Shown here: piece after piece, positions 1-9,271 of the stretch
Layout: each line of letters opens with the position of its first letter
Position numbering within the stretch: position 1 is the first letter of the stretch
Origin: Lingula anatina
Taxonomy: Eukaryota; Brachiopoda; Lingulata; Lingulida; Lingulidae
DNA: 24,558 bases
Assembly: GCF_001039355.2 (NCBI RefSeq)
Contig: NW_019776027.1
Span: 19,195-43,752, forward strand
Direction: 5' to 3'
Program-made: the position numbers and the translations under genes
Notes under the pieces: model-generated
Databases searched by the model: none
What the model was told of the DNA's origin: nothing
The model's input: the letters and a program-made list of their open reading frames with translations, nothing else

Positions 1-419
1 AAAAAAACTATTAATAACCTTTGTTACTTTTCCTTTAAATAGTGCCTTAATGCACCCTTTTCCATGCATCTTTTTCACTTTTTCAATGGATGATATTTTT
101 GGTAACACCATGTTGCGTGCAACATCCACAAAATCTTTGGGAATTTCCTCATCGCAATTTGTCCTACAATAGAAGAGAAGTAGAAACACTTGTATAAAAA
201 ATTATAATTCACAAGTATCTTTAACCATTCTAAAACCACATGGACGCTCAGTGTTGTTGTACTTTCATTTTGTGAAAAGGACAAAATTTTACAACGATCA
301 CAAGATCTATCTTGGTATGGGAACGATGCCTTAGCTTCTCCTGTGTGTTCAATTCTCATAGCAAACTTGACATTGTGTTGTTGCTTCTTTGCTGCCAAGT
401 TCCAAACCGACTTGGTCAT
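1..419 (-). CDS. Left-edge gene fragment, two phase-compatible exons, unrecognised product (partial)
   Basis: I do not recognise this protein. Exon a (419 to 226) reads open from an ATG at 419-417 and ends at a GT (donor GTTAAA, weak) in phase 2. Exon b starts at 163 after TTGTAG with one leftover G. Joined they make a Trp codon, and exon b stays open to position 1. Exon a contains a C-x2-C pair (DRSCDRCKIL). Exon b reads as a normal soluble protein with a Lys-rich stretch (EKVKKMHGKG). Exon b's open frame differs from exon a's genomic frame, so the intron is needed to use both. The ATG may not be the true start: its context (CTAATGA) is poor and the frame is open back to a TAA at 434-432, so exon a could be internal. 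The gene continues left of the window. It may also come from a transposon. Confidence 0.4.
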
Positions 420-793
420 TAGCCAGCCTTCTTAGTAAAATGGTAGAACAACACTTAATGTTAATGAATAAATTCTTTTTACTGCTTGTCTAGGGAGATA
501 AAAATCTGTTTGTCCCTGATTAACCACTTGTGAATTATGAATGTGATAATACTCAACAGACTGCAACCAAAAGTGTCACTTAAGTTGTCAGTTTGTTTTG
601 GAGACAACAGTTCTTCGATTAATGTCCCTATGTTTTGTAGCTTTCTCTGTGTCATCAAATCTGTTGAATGCAGCTGTAATGAGAATGCCTAAAATCAACA
701 GCATTTTAGCAACATTTCAAGAGAGTCTCCATCAGATGTCTCTTTCACCTTAAAACAATCCTGCCACTTTTTTTTTAGATTTCAATGCGTTTT
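420..793. other. No supported gene
   Basis: AT-rich sequence with short stop-bounded frames on both strands. I see no splice-flanked open stretch, RNA gene or repeat that I can support. Confidence 0.5.
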
Positions 794-917
794 TATGTAC
801 CAATACGTACCAGTTTATGTACCAATATGTACCAATTTATGTACCAATATGTACCAGTTTATGTACCAGTTTATGTACCAATATATGTACCAATATGTAC
901 CAATATATGTACCAATT
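794..917. repeat. GTAC-rich minisatellite, 10-12 bp units
   Basis: About eleven head-to-tail units of the form ATGTACCAAT or ATGTACCAGTTT follow one another with 10- and 12-bp spacings. Each unit has the self-complementary core GTAC. The array gives an artificial open frame rich in Tyr, Gln, Val and Pro on the plus strand. I regard that frame as a by-product of the repeat, not a gene. Confidence 0.9.
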
Positions 918-1756
918 AAAACCTTTCAGTTTTGTACTGATATTGTGGTATTTTTCTCGTTATGTACAGTTACAGATCTGAATTTTAAAAAAATCAAGTT
1001 CTTTCTCTGGTGGAGAAAACACAGCCAGCAAAACCCACACTGCACTGGGTTTTGACATGTTTTGTATCTTGGAGCAGCCTTTACAGTTTGGTAAAATTCA
1101 TCAGACCTGTATGCATCTTGGCTTTTGTCCGTAGGCATGTTGGCGATTTTCCTAGTTTACACTTGCTTCTGAAACTCTTCCCGCACCATTTTGGTGAAGT
1201 CAAAACCTACACCATTGAGATGTATCTGATTGGTATAACAGTCTGACGTCATTGAAATATGATAAGGCCAGTTACAAACCAAGTTTCACGTACAACATTG
1301 GGGGTTTGATACTGTATATACATCACAGCTGGTAAAGGGGCATTTAACCTCAGGTGTTTTTACTTCATTAATAATTCTGTCAGGTGTACTTGCCAAGTAT
1401 GGATACTGTGCTGATGTAAAAACATGCCACATGGCAATGTTCTGACACCTGATGTCTCTTCATATACTTGCTGACAGCTATGTGTTCACACTGACATCCA
1501 TGTTGGAGTGATATATGGTGCATCAACCTTCTTACGGCACACAAAAGATTTGGCAAGTTTAATTCTATCAGTTCTAACTGTGCACTTGCAAATTTCTCCA
1601 AAGTTAGAAGAGGTTAAACAGATGAACTAGTCTTTTATCCATCACTTGCCCTTGCTTTGTTTCCTTGTGTTTCTCTTGATGTCATTGATCTGTACTAGTA
1701 CAAATTGCATTTCTACTGTGATGGTTATAGAACATAAACTACATTTGACAGCAAAA
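918..1756. other. No supported gene
   Basis: Short open frames occur on both strands. One is a minus-strand stretch around 1448-1595 with two Cys and several His residues, followed by CAG|GTGTCA; another is a minus-strand stretch around 1013-1138. Neither has a convincing acceptor and donor pair or a recognisable motif, so I do not call them. Either could be an upstream exon of the minus-strand gene at 1-419. Confidence 0.4.
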
Positions 1757-2060
1757 TATATTTTTCAATGTAAAATACCTCTTCTTCTCTCTATGATCTG
1801 CCTGAGTCTGCTCCCCATCCTTTTCTGTATTTGTAAGTAAGTAAGTTTATTAAGACATGGCAACCAAAAGGTTGAAGTTATACATAAAATGGAGTGGGAA
1901 TAAAATTTACAAATTAAAGTATTGATATATGATATAGGATATGCGAATAGAAATTAATGAGATTAAAAAATAAATAAATAAATAAAATAATTTTTTTACA
2001 CAGGCATATCTGAAAGTTAGTGTAAAAGAGGATGGAGTAATGAAAATTAAATACAATAAA
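1757..2060 (-). repeat. Copy 1 of tandemly repeated LINE 3' terminus plus flank
   Basis: About 300 bp that recur almost identically at 2062-2352, directly after a single N at 2061. On the minus strand the block ends a LINE 3' region with AATAAACTTACTTACTTAC, followed by about 70 bp of flank. Copy 1 has three TAAG units on the plus strand (1833-1844) where copy 2 has two. It also carries small indels such as a longer AAAT run, the differences expected between alleles or nearly identical repeats. Confidence 0.85.
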
Positions 2061-2061
2061 N
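2061..2061. other. Single ambiguous base at the joint of a tandem duplication
   Basis: One N separates the two roughly 300-bp copies. Its position exactly at the joint, repeated at 20371 for a different duplication, suggests a scaffolding joint rather than a miscalled base. Confidence 0.7.
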
Positions 2062-2352
2062 CATTTTTCAATATGAAATACCTCTACTTCTCTCTATGAT
2101 CTGCCTGAGTCTGCTTCCCATCCTTTTCTGTATATGTAAGTAAGTTTATTAAGACATGGCAACCAAAAGGTTGAAGTACGTTATACATAAAATGGAGTTT
2201 TAATTTACAAATTAAAATATTGATATATAATATAGGATATGCGAATAGAAATTAATGAGATTAAAAAAAAATAAATAAAATAATTTTTTTCATACAGGCA
2301 TATGAAAGTTAGTGTAAAAGAGGATGGAGTAATGAAAATTAAATACAATAAA
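2062..2352 (-). repeat. Copy 2 of tandemly repeated LINE 3' terminus plus flank
   Basis: Near-identical to 1757-2060. Only this copy is continuous with the LINE coding region at 2440-3105. Read on the minus strand, the element's 3' untranslated region runs from about 2440 to 2136 and ends in TTAC repeats. Confidence 0.85.
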
Positions 2353-3110
2353 GGCCAAAATGGGTTTCAAAAATAAAACTCAGACCACTAATGGTTTAAT
2401 AAAGAGAAAGGAATAAAAGTGTTTTTAAAACGTTCAGTTCTAATTTTTGTTAAACTTTGACAGGCTATTTCTTGGTCTCCTCTGTGGATTGCAGGTTAAA
2501 AGGTAGTTCAGCTTGTCTGTGTCATTTTGTATTTTTGCAAAAAATGATTTGCAGAGTTCAAATCTGCGCTCTTTTAATGTAATAAGTTTTGCTTTGGCTA
2601 GAGCATCAACATAAGTTAATTCAGGGAATATGATCCTAAGTGCCCTTGACTGGATGGATTCTATTATTTTACATTGTTCTCCAGTTAATCCAGGGTGCCA
2701 CACAGGACAAGAATATTCAACCACGGTCCGAATTAAACTCTGATATACCTGAACAAGATCAGATGAGGACAGTTTAGCACATTTAAGCTGGCGCAGAAAA
2801 AACGATCGTGTGCATGCTTTTTTATATTTATATACATGTTCAGACCATTTAAGATTGTTAGTGATAAAAACACCCAACAGTTTGAAATGGGATACTTCAC
2901 TGACACGAGTTCCTCTAATATTAACTGATTGACATTTTGTCTCTGATTGTGTAAAGTTTACTGTCATAGCTTTTGTTTTGTCCAACACACTCCTCCTTGA
3001 CCAGCTTAAATTCTGGACCATAAGGCTGTTCATGTTGCACACACCAAATGCCAGTCTGTCTCCATCGCCCACAAATGGGTTGTAACATAGACCATACTGC
3101 TCCATGGAAC
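2136..3110 (-). mobile_element. 5'-truncated non-LTR retrotransposon (LINE, CR1/jockey-like)
   Basis: The minus strand holds the last part of a LINE open reading frame (2440-3105), an AT-rich 3' untranslated region and a short microsatellite-like tail of TTAC units at about 2136. The element lacks the endonuclease and the catalytic part of the reverse transcriptase, as expected for the common 5' truncation of LINE copies. Just upstream on the same strand (3211-3603) is an unrelated transposase fragment, so the LINE 5' break lies near 3110-3200. No target-site duplication could be fixed, because the left flank is itself duplicated around the N at 2061. Confidence 0.75.
2440..3105 (-). pseudogene. 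C-terminal part of LINE reverse transcriptase ORF2
   Basis: 221 codons open to a TAA at 2440. The recognisable part is the region after the polymerase palm in CR1/jockey-type ORF2 proteins: KTKAMTV, FKLLGVFI, LKWSEHV, FFLRQLK, a VYQSLIRTVVEYSCPVWH block, then IESIQSRALRIIF and a final LKERRFELCKSFFAKI stretch. The catalytic YxDD box lies upstream in intact elements and is absent here. The first 40 or so residues fit the family less well, so a frameshift or other break probably lies near 2990-3060. On a full-length element this protein nicks the target and copies the element's RNA; this fragment cannot. Confidence is high for the family and low for the exact clade. Confidence 0.8.
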
Positions 3111-3210
3111 TACAAAAGTGTTATGACTGAATATCTTAAACTTTACAGAACATTTTATTTAACGAATGACATAATGACTGTACTTTTTATGATACTATGT
3201 TCACATGAGT

Positions 3211-3603
3211 TCAGCATGAAGAATGTGTGTCCAGCACTTTCCCTGTATCTACTGATATCACTGCAAAGAACCCGTGCTTAGAATTGTTGCGGCTCTGCCA
3301 TGAGCTATCTATCGTGATGGCACAGTCCACAACCTTCCCCGAATCTACGTCCACGCCATGCAGAAGTTGTTTTACTTGTAGCACCACCTTATCCATGCTC
3401 TCCTGGGCAGTCTGTCGTGCTATGTCTCCTAACTGTTTGGTATGGTCCAGCCAGGGATGGCTATGAAGAGGGAGAGGCATGGATAAAAATGCACTCAGTC
3501 TTTTAGGAGCATGACAACCTTTTCCAACCGCACGCATGCCCAAAACGCTAGCCCTTTTTATTTTAAAAAATATCCAGTTCTTATAGAGGTCAATGATGTC
3601 CAC
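3211..3603 (-). pseudogene. Mutator-like transposase fragment
   Basis: The 130-codon minus-strand frame contains a block that I recognise from Mutator-like transposase domains of invertebrate genomes: SVLGMRAVGKG, then LSAFLSMPLPLHSHPWL, a helical stretch with ESMDKVVLQVKQLL, and VDCAITIDSSWQSR followed by GFFAVISVDTGKVLD. The Asp of TIDSSW occupies the place of the usual DGTW motif. The frame stops soon after (DTHSSC, then stop), where family members normally continue, and no continuous frame extends upstream beyond about 3603. It is therefore a decayed internal piece without terminal repeats. The call rests on memory of the family pattern; a profile search against Mutator-like transposase domains would settle it. 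Confidence 0.55.
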
Positions 3604-3836
3604 CCTTCCTCAGACACTCTGCCGCAGAACACACATGCCCATTTCATTTCACTTGACCATCCCACTGGCACCTTGTTGATATCTCTGTCAGCCGTACCTC
3701 ACCCCCAAGCTCGGGTGGCACTGACGCTTTGTTGCAACTGGCTGCAGTGCCAAATACTGTATCCAGTACAAAAACAAACCAGACATCTTCATGACCAAGA
3801 CTATAGTGGTTGACTGGACTGTTTTATTTTTTCCAG

Positions 3837-4909
3837 CACCTTTTTGTATGACATGGTGGCTTCTAGGCAGCAGCTGGCTACATGGGCATGGCTTTTAATA
3901 ATAAGGAACAGACAGTTAAAGACCAGCGAGAACATCCCTAGCCTTCATCTCATCCAGATATACAACACATGGGATGTGACAAGTTTTAGGACAAGTGGGA
4001 TTTACATAGCCAGAGACAGGCAGGTAATATGGTAAGCAGTGTCATTACAGTAATGTGACAAACAAATTTGAAGTTCACTCAGTTAGACCGATAAATTATA
4101 TTCTAAAAAATTTGTTTCTGGACTCCAATATTTGAAACAAAAGATAATCTCCTGCAACTATTACTGTATTTTTTTTTTTTTATTTTATTTTGGCAAGACA
4201 TTATACACATGAAGTATGTGATACTGCTTGCAAGCTGGTGAATTGATTATGTTTTCTGCATACCATGTCTCTTCGTATGTTGTTATGCTTTCAGTGGCAT
4301 GGATGAATTGGTACATTACGGCTTTTTTCCTTATTTGTTTAGGTAATGTAGAAAAAAATATTGCCATGTTATGATTTAAAACTATTGCATCAAATATAAC
4401 TTCATGCCTCCGGCATGTTTCTTAACCTGCTTGTTGGAAGAAGTTAAACTATGTATTTGTAAGGTACATCTTCATTTTAAGCTGGAAATCTCTGGAATGT
4501 TCCATCATAAAGAAAAATACTATAAACAGCTATGACAAGGGGATGTGGATCAAAATAAGAAAAATGATATGTCTGCCCTTAACATATTTTCAGTATTTCA
4601 TATATTTATTTTAAAAATATGTACAGAGTAAAAAAAAATTGCATGTACATTTGTGTAAAATCAATCATGTTACTAGCATCTTTCATAAATACTAACATGA
4701 GCTACTGCTATTGTTAAACGTACACTGAAATTCATTTGTACATTCAGCACAAACTTTATTTTTCGCTTAGCTACATGGCTGAAATTTGTGTTTTGAAAAA
4801 TAGGTGTATGATATGAAATAGTTTTTGTATTTTGTTTTTTTTTTATTTTTCCAGGACTTCGACCTACATCAAGGAGGTCCCTGCCCAAGACGACTTGATT
4901 GTCTTCTAA
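3837..4909 (+). CDS. Candidate last two exons of a plus-strand gene (partial, tentative)
   Basis: An open stretch starts after a pyrimidine tract and TTCCAG at 3831-3836 and runs 64 codons to ATATG|GTAAGC, with a phase-2 donor at 4032. A second stretch starts after a long pyrimidine tract and CCAG at 4851-4854 with one leftover G. It encodes 17 codons (TSTYIKEVPAQDDLIVF) and stops at TAA 4907-4909. The phases agree and the joint codon would be TGG. An ATTAAA at 4965-4970 could serve as a poly(A) signal. The first exon contains MVASRQQLATWAWLL and HLIQIYNTWDV. I recognise no family and found no upstream exon, since the sequence to the left is transposon debris. The pair could be chance or a transposon remnant. 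Confidence 0.3.
4032..4854. other. Intron-like, AT-rich sequence without a gene
   Basis: This would be the intron of the tentative plus-strand gene. It contains T-rich runs and no open frame that I can support. Confidence 0.4.
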
Positions 4910-5153
4910 GCAGAGTAGGCATATAGAAAATTCTTGAGATATTCAAGAGAGGCTACAGGTAATAATTAAATAGTTTTTTTATTTTAAATTGACAAAAACA
5001 TTGTTTCATTATAATTTTAAGACCTTTTGTTTCAAAATGTCAGTAAATAATTGGATTGAGTTGTTTGTGTAGAACATTCACAGTGTCTAGGTTTCCCTCT
5101 AAGGGCTCAATCTAAATGAAACTACTGTTCTACAGAGATGCATCCAAATCCGT

Positions 5154-5285
5154 GTGATTCTTGCTGAATGCAATCAGATTAACATGCTTCTTCCTTGCAT
5201 TGAGTAAAATGTAGAAAGAAGCTGGTGATTATACAAGTTTGTGGAAACGAGGTGTGTTAATCTGATTGCATTCAGCCAGAGTCCC
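5154..5285. repeat. Long inverted repeat (hairpin), 22-bp perfect arms
   Basis: 5163-5184 and 5255-5276 are perfect reverse complements over 22 bp, separated by 70 bp. Pairing extends outward with one mismatch (5156-5161 with 5278-5283). Inward it extends through several GU-capable pairs (5185-5190 with 5249-5254), giving a stem of about 35 pairs in a plus-strand RNA. It could be a small foldback element or a small-RNA precursor. No target-site duplication is evident. Parts of the right arm (GTGTTAATCTG and AGTTGGATCGAT) recur near 7370-7441, suggesting a family. Confidence 0.7.
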
Positions 5286-7048
5286 TGCAAAGTTGGATCG
5301 ATCCACATAGAATGATAGTTGCATTAGGAATGTGCCCTAAATCAAAATTGTGGGTATGTCTACATTTACGTTTGGGTTTGATTTTGGAAAAATTACAAGT
5401 TACTGCTGCTTCTTTTTTGTAGAAATATTCTGTTGAGGTTTTGACCATGGCAAGTGCTTTTTATTTTGGGAACAAATTATGAATGTATTGTGTTCATGTT
5501 ATGCTAACAAGAATTCTAATGGGGCACTACGCTATTTCCCTTTCAGCTGGCAGAAGAAAGGGATTAGAGTTCTCAAACATTTTGACTTTCATCATTGGAC
5601 AGATGGACATGCTGTTTCTGGAATTTCAGCGCCAATCAAAAGTTGCCCTTAACTCTTTCATTTTATGCATGCGCACAGAAACTTCTGGTATTGTGTGCAG
5701 GTGCACTGAACTTACGATTGCCCTTGCAAGAAACATCACAAGAACAACTATTTGAGTTGTGCGACTTAGCTTTTCTGTCATCACACATATTTATATATTA
5801 TAGAAATGTCACATCCTGAGTGTTTTGTTAGTGTAGTTTATCTGTTAGAATTGGATTGAGATTATTATCATGTTTTTATTCACTGAGATGAACCTTCAAT
5901 TGTTGTGTGTGTGAGTGTGGTAAATTAAGAACTTTCAAATGGCAAAGGAAACAGTGAAGGTTTTGAAAGCCAGCTTTGTACATACATGTATATATATATA
6001 TACACTGTGCATGATGTTAGTCTGTAAACACTGACAAGTTGAGAAGGTTTTTTTCGATATTTCCTGAAATATTCCTGATTATATACTGGGGTACATAAAC
6101 AGTATCTTTTAAAGAGTACTTATAATACTCAGTAAAAAGAAAAAATATAGTGAAAAATATGTATGAGATTTAGTTTTTCACTTTGTTCACCAGGATTACA
6201 TGAATAGAATCATACTGTTCTGTCTTAAATGTCATGGAACACAATACTGCAGTACATTGACAGCAGACAATCTAAGGGGGTTTAAAGTGTGTGCCATATT
6301 GGATGTGCAGCTAAGTTCTGAAAACCAAGAAAATGGAACCAAGGTCCCCTTCCATTATTCCATGCACCATTATTCAGGCGAAATGCCTGCTTTGAATTCA
6401 AAGATCCAAGTTTGTATATGATGTGAAGTCAAAATTTAAATACCAAATAAATATTCTAAATATTTCAATAATGTGTTTTAATTTGTTTCTTTTATGGATT
6501 ACATTTTTATTATTTATAACAACATTTTATTCAGAAAACTCACTCATATCTAATGAAATGCAACTAAAGAAATGTTTGCTTTCAGAAAAATTGATAAGAT
6601 GGCAGTATTTGTTTGTTAGAAAAAAAACATTTTAAAGCATATATGCATCTGATTTAAGGTTGCCTGTAAGTTCTGTTTAAGCGCATAAGCGAGCTTTTAA
6701 TCTTATAATTAAGAGCCAATCCTTACAGTTTTTGTTTTTCATTCAGTCCCTTTTCTTATATTCAGTAAAATATTCAATAAAAGTATAAATGCCTAAAATC
6801 GATAATTTAAGAGCCGCGTATCTTCTTTCCCGGGATTGGGAGGGGGGTCTTAGGGGGAATAATTCAAAACAGTCGGTATAAACCAAACTATGTTATGTTT
6901 TACTTTAAATTAACTGCGTGTCCCTGTTTGGTTAAAAGTAAGATTCATTTCTAAATTGAATTCTTTTGTCAATATTGTTCCAATGTTGTTTTATTCAGAG
7001 TTGTTTATAAAGTTACATAAAACCACAAAATGGACGTGCGTTGTTGCC
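5286..7048. other. No supported gene; short TA microsatellite
   Basis: A TA run lies at about 5989-6002. Several 60-90-codon frames are open (around 5483-5755, 6200-6421 and 6423-6635). They lack recognisable motifs or paired splice sites and are AT-driven, so I leave them out. A CTTTCAG at about 5543-5549 and a CAGGTGCAC at about 5698-5706 would bound a 150-bp exon, but its frames do not look protein-like. Confidence 0.4.
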
Positions 7049-7068
7049 TTTAATAACAAAACTTTAAT
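7049..7068 (-). promoter_or_regulatory. Possible poly(A) signals for the three-exon gene
   Basis: Two ATTAAA hexamers on the minus strand (7068-7063 and 7054-7049) lie about 105-125 bp downstream of the stop codon at 7174. Spacing and strand fit 3'-end formation, but such hexamers are common in AT-rich DNA. Confidence 0.35.
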
Positions 7069-7173
7069 CTAGGCTTCCGTACGAACAGAGGGTGGGCTAT
7101 AACATACTGTAAATTACACGTACTTGTTTTGGGTGAGAGGTGTTCAGTTTGGACCAAGGTCAGTGAAAGAAGC

Positions 7174-9271
7174 TTATGCCACAGTGCTGCTATTTCCACT
7201 GTCCTCGTATATAACGCTGACAACGGCAGCAATCTGTTGTAAGTACAGTGCAGACGGAATTTTATAGCTCATTACCATTGAAAATATCGGTCTACACGCT
7301 TCCTCTTGTTCCAACGTATAATCACCAATCTTCTATATTCTTTCCAACCCCAGGAGGAGACGTGTTAATCTGTCCATGTTAGTTTATCTATAATTCCATA
7401 GCCTATTAAATTGATGGCATTCAAAGAGAGTTGGATCGATATANATACAAACTTCTTCAGGTGGAACCCTAAAAATCAAACACAGTTTGCAATCTGTGAA
7501 CTAAGTATTTCTAAGAGCATGACTGTGACTTCCTTTGCACCTCTATATTGGGCTTGGGTGCTACATGTGAGTTCAAACATGAAAACCGGCAAACTGATAC
7601 AGCAATAAACAAATATATGGGTCAAATGGCAAATTAGATAAGTTCGTCTGTGAAATCACAAAGAAAGATGAGACATACATATGCCGTTACATTTGATTTC
7701 TGTTGATCTGACAAAAAAAAAAAAAACTTACGCATTGTGAAGAAAATATGTATACAAGCACGCATTTTTTTATCGAATCTTAATGAATGTATTCACGAAA
7801 TTAGATTTAAAAGTATAAAAAAGGTAAATTTGCTGAAAAGAGAAAAGCCCTCTTGTTATAGTAGTTTCGATGTTTGCATCATACATATCGGTGTGAATAT
7901 GTTTGCTGGAGAGATGTGTCTTTTTATCTGCTGTATTAATTTGCACTAGAAACTTCTCTTATTCAGCCCCGCCCCCTTGCATCTGGAATCAATCATTAAG
8001 TGAGAATGAAATCGGCCATATTTTGGTTCTATGAAACGGGAAAGACGCATATAATTTGTTTTATGATCAGTTTATGAGCACTTTGTCAAATTATGAAGAA
8101 AATTTAGAAAAGGACAGATTGTTTTAAATACAAAATTAAACCATACTTACAAGAACAATGAGAGAAATAATTCTCTTTGCAAATGCTCCAAGCGGCATTT
8201 TTTTATCCTCAGATACGTAGCCTTCAGTCAATTGGTCAGAGAAGTCCTTTGCCATGAATTTTGTTCCTTTTTTACGAGCTGACTGAAAGCAGGCAGATGA
8301 AACAGATCCAATAAATCCCAGAACAACGGGTGCAAGCATACTCCCGAGCAACAGACAGTACCATCTAAGTTTCTCGGCTTTTTCATCATCAAAGGTTGTC
8401 AAGTTCGTCGCTTTAGAAGCTGTGGAATGATTAGACGCGTATGTCCTGTTTTCTTTTATTTTCGAAATGGATACAACGATGAGAATTCTGTTGGAAGCAA
8501 CACCAGCGATAATGATGACAAGAGTTACTATGCCAAACAGGAGCAGAGAAATTACTGAGCAGCATTTGTCCACGGTACTTTCTTCGTCGTCGGGTTGTTT
8601 TCGCTTCTTCGGTTTCTTCCGAAATACACGAAAGTCGTACGCCTTTCTAAATTACAAAACAGGGATATATGTTATCATCCAGACAGTTGTTTATTTCTCA
8701 TAAACATAATAAAATTTAAATTTTAACATATTTAATCTTGCACCCAGGATCAGGTTGTTATTTTTTTAAAAAAATTATCTATGTTTTTGTAACACTTATA
8801 ATGTTCCGATATTCATGGGAGCGGGCAAAGGGTTTCGAACAATATGTTAATAAAGGAGATGTTTGTTGGAGGAGGAACACTTTCAAGAGTCTGTACATAT
8901 TTATTTTTCAGGAAAGTTAAATTTTGAAGGCATTGAATAGGAACTTAATGATGCACATCTTGCCATTTCTTTCAAATCATGAGTAGAAATAATCCACAGA
9001 CAAACTGTGTTATTTTAGCTAAACGGCTTGATGTCAAGTTTTTTGGATTTTAACTGATCCCCAGAGTTGTTTAATACATTTAACATTCAATTTTCTCTCG
9101 TTTTACATACTAGATTTCTATTTACTACCACTCTCGTATCAGCTTTCGTTTACTGTGGGACAGACTTTGTCTTTATACTTACGTAGTAGCAGTAGTGCCG
9201 GTTCCCTCGGTTATAGACACTGTGGAGTTGTCTTCACCTATACCCCCCTCGGTACGGTCCTCATCAGACAT
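7174..9271 (-). CDS. Small triple-membrane-span protein, three exons, 214 residues
   Basis: Exon 1 (9271-9183) starts with ATG in context ACAATGT and ends AC|GTAAGTAT (phase 2). Exon 2 (8646-8151) follows AATTTAG, starts with the one base needed and ends CTT|GTAAGT (phase 0). Exon 3 (7233-7174) follows TTACAACAG in phase 0 and ends in TAA. The product has an acidic Ser/Thr-rich N-terminus, a basic patch (RKKPKKRK, 39-46) and membrane spans at about 58-81, 125-150 and 188-204. The third span is built across the exon 2/3 joint. Sequons N96, N102 and N111 lie between spans 1 and 2, and N209 lies after span 3. The basic loop 153-163 would be cytosolic, which is a consistent topology. I cannot name the family. 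YDFRVF and the second span recall the N-terminal membrane region of animal chitin synthases, but no catalytic domain is present. An N at 7444 in intron 2 is a caveat for exon 3. Confidence 0.65.
7444..7444. other. Single ambiguous base, possible contig joint, in intron 2
   Basis: One N between GATATA and ATACAAAC. Unlike 2061 and 20371, no long duplication flanks it. If it marks a contig joint, exon 3 (7174-7233) is linked to exons 1 and 2 only through scaffolding. Confidence 0.5.
7648..8820. repeat. Segmental duplication, copy 1 (carries intact exon 2)
   Basis: From the AAATCACA at about 7648 to the TTTGTAACACTT at about 8800, this block aligns in the same orientation with 14961-16321. Examples are the AGAAAGATGAGACATAC start, the GAATGAAATCGGCCATATTT stretch and the whole exon 2 region. 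Indels of tens of bases separate the copies and I judge them roughly 85-90% alike by eye. Exon 3 lies outside the block; exon 1 (9183-9271) lies beyond the point where copy 2 is cut by the retrotransposon. Confidence 0.85.

Noticed and set aside
795-1055. 86-codon plus-strand frame rich in Tyr/Gln/Val
   Set aside because: It is the translation of the GTAC minisatellite and its flank.
7174-9271. Calling the three-span gene a chitin synthase
   Set aside because: Only a weak likeness in YDFRVF and the second membrane span was noted, and the product ends at 214 residues with no glycosyltransferase domain.
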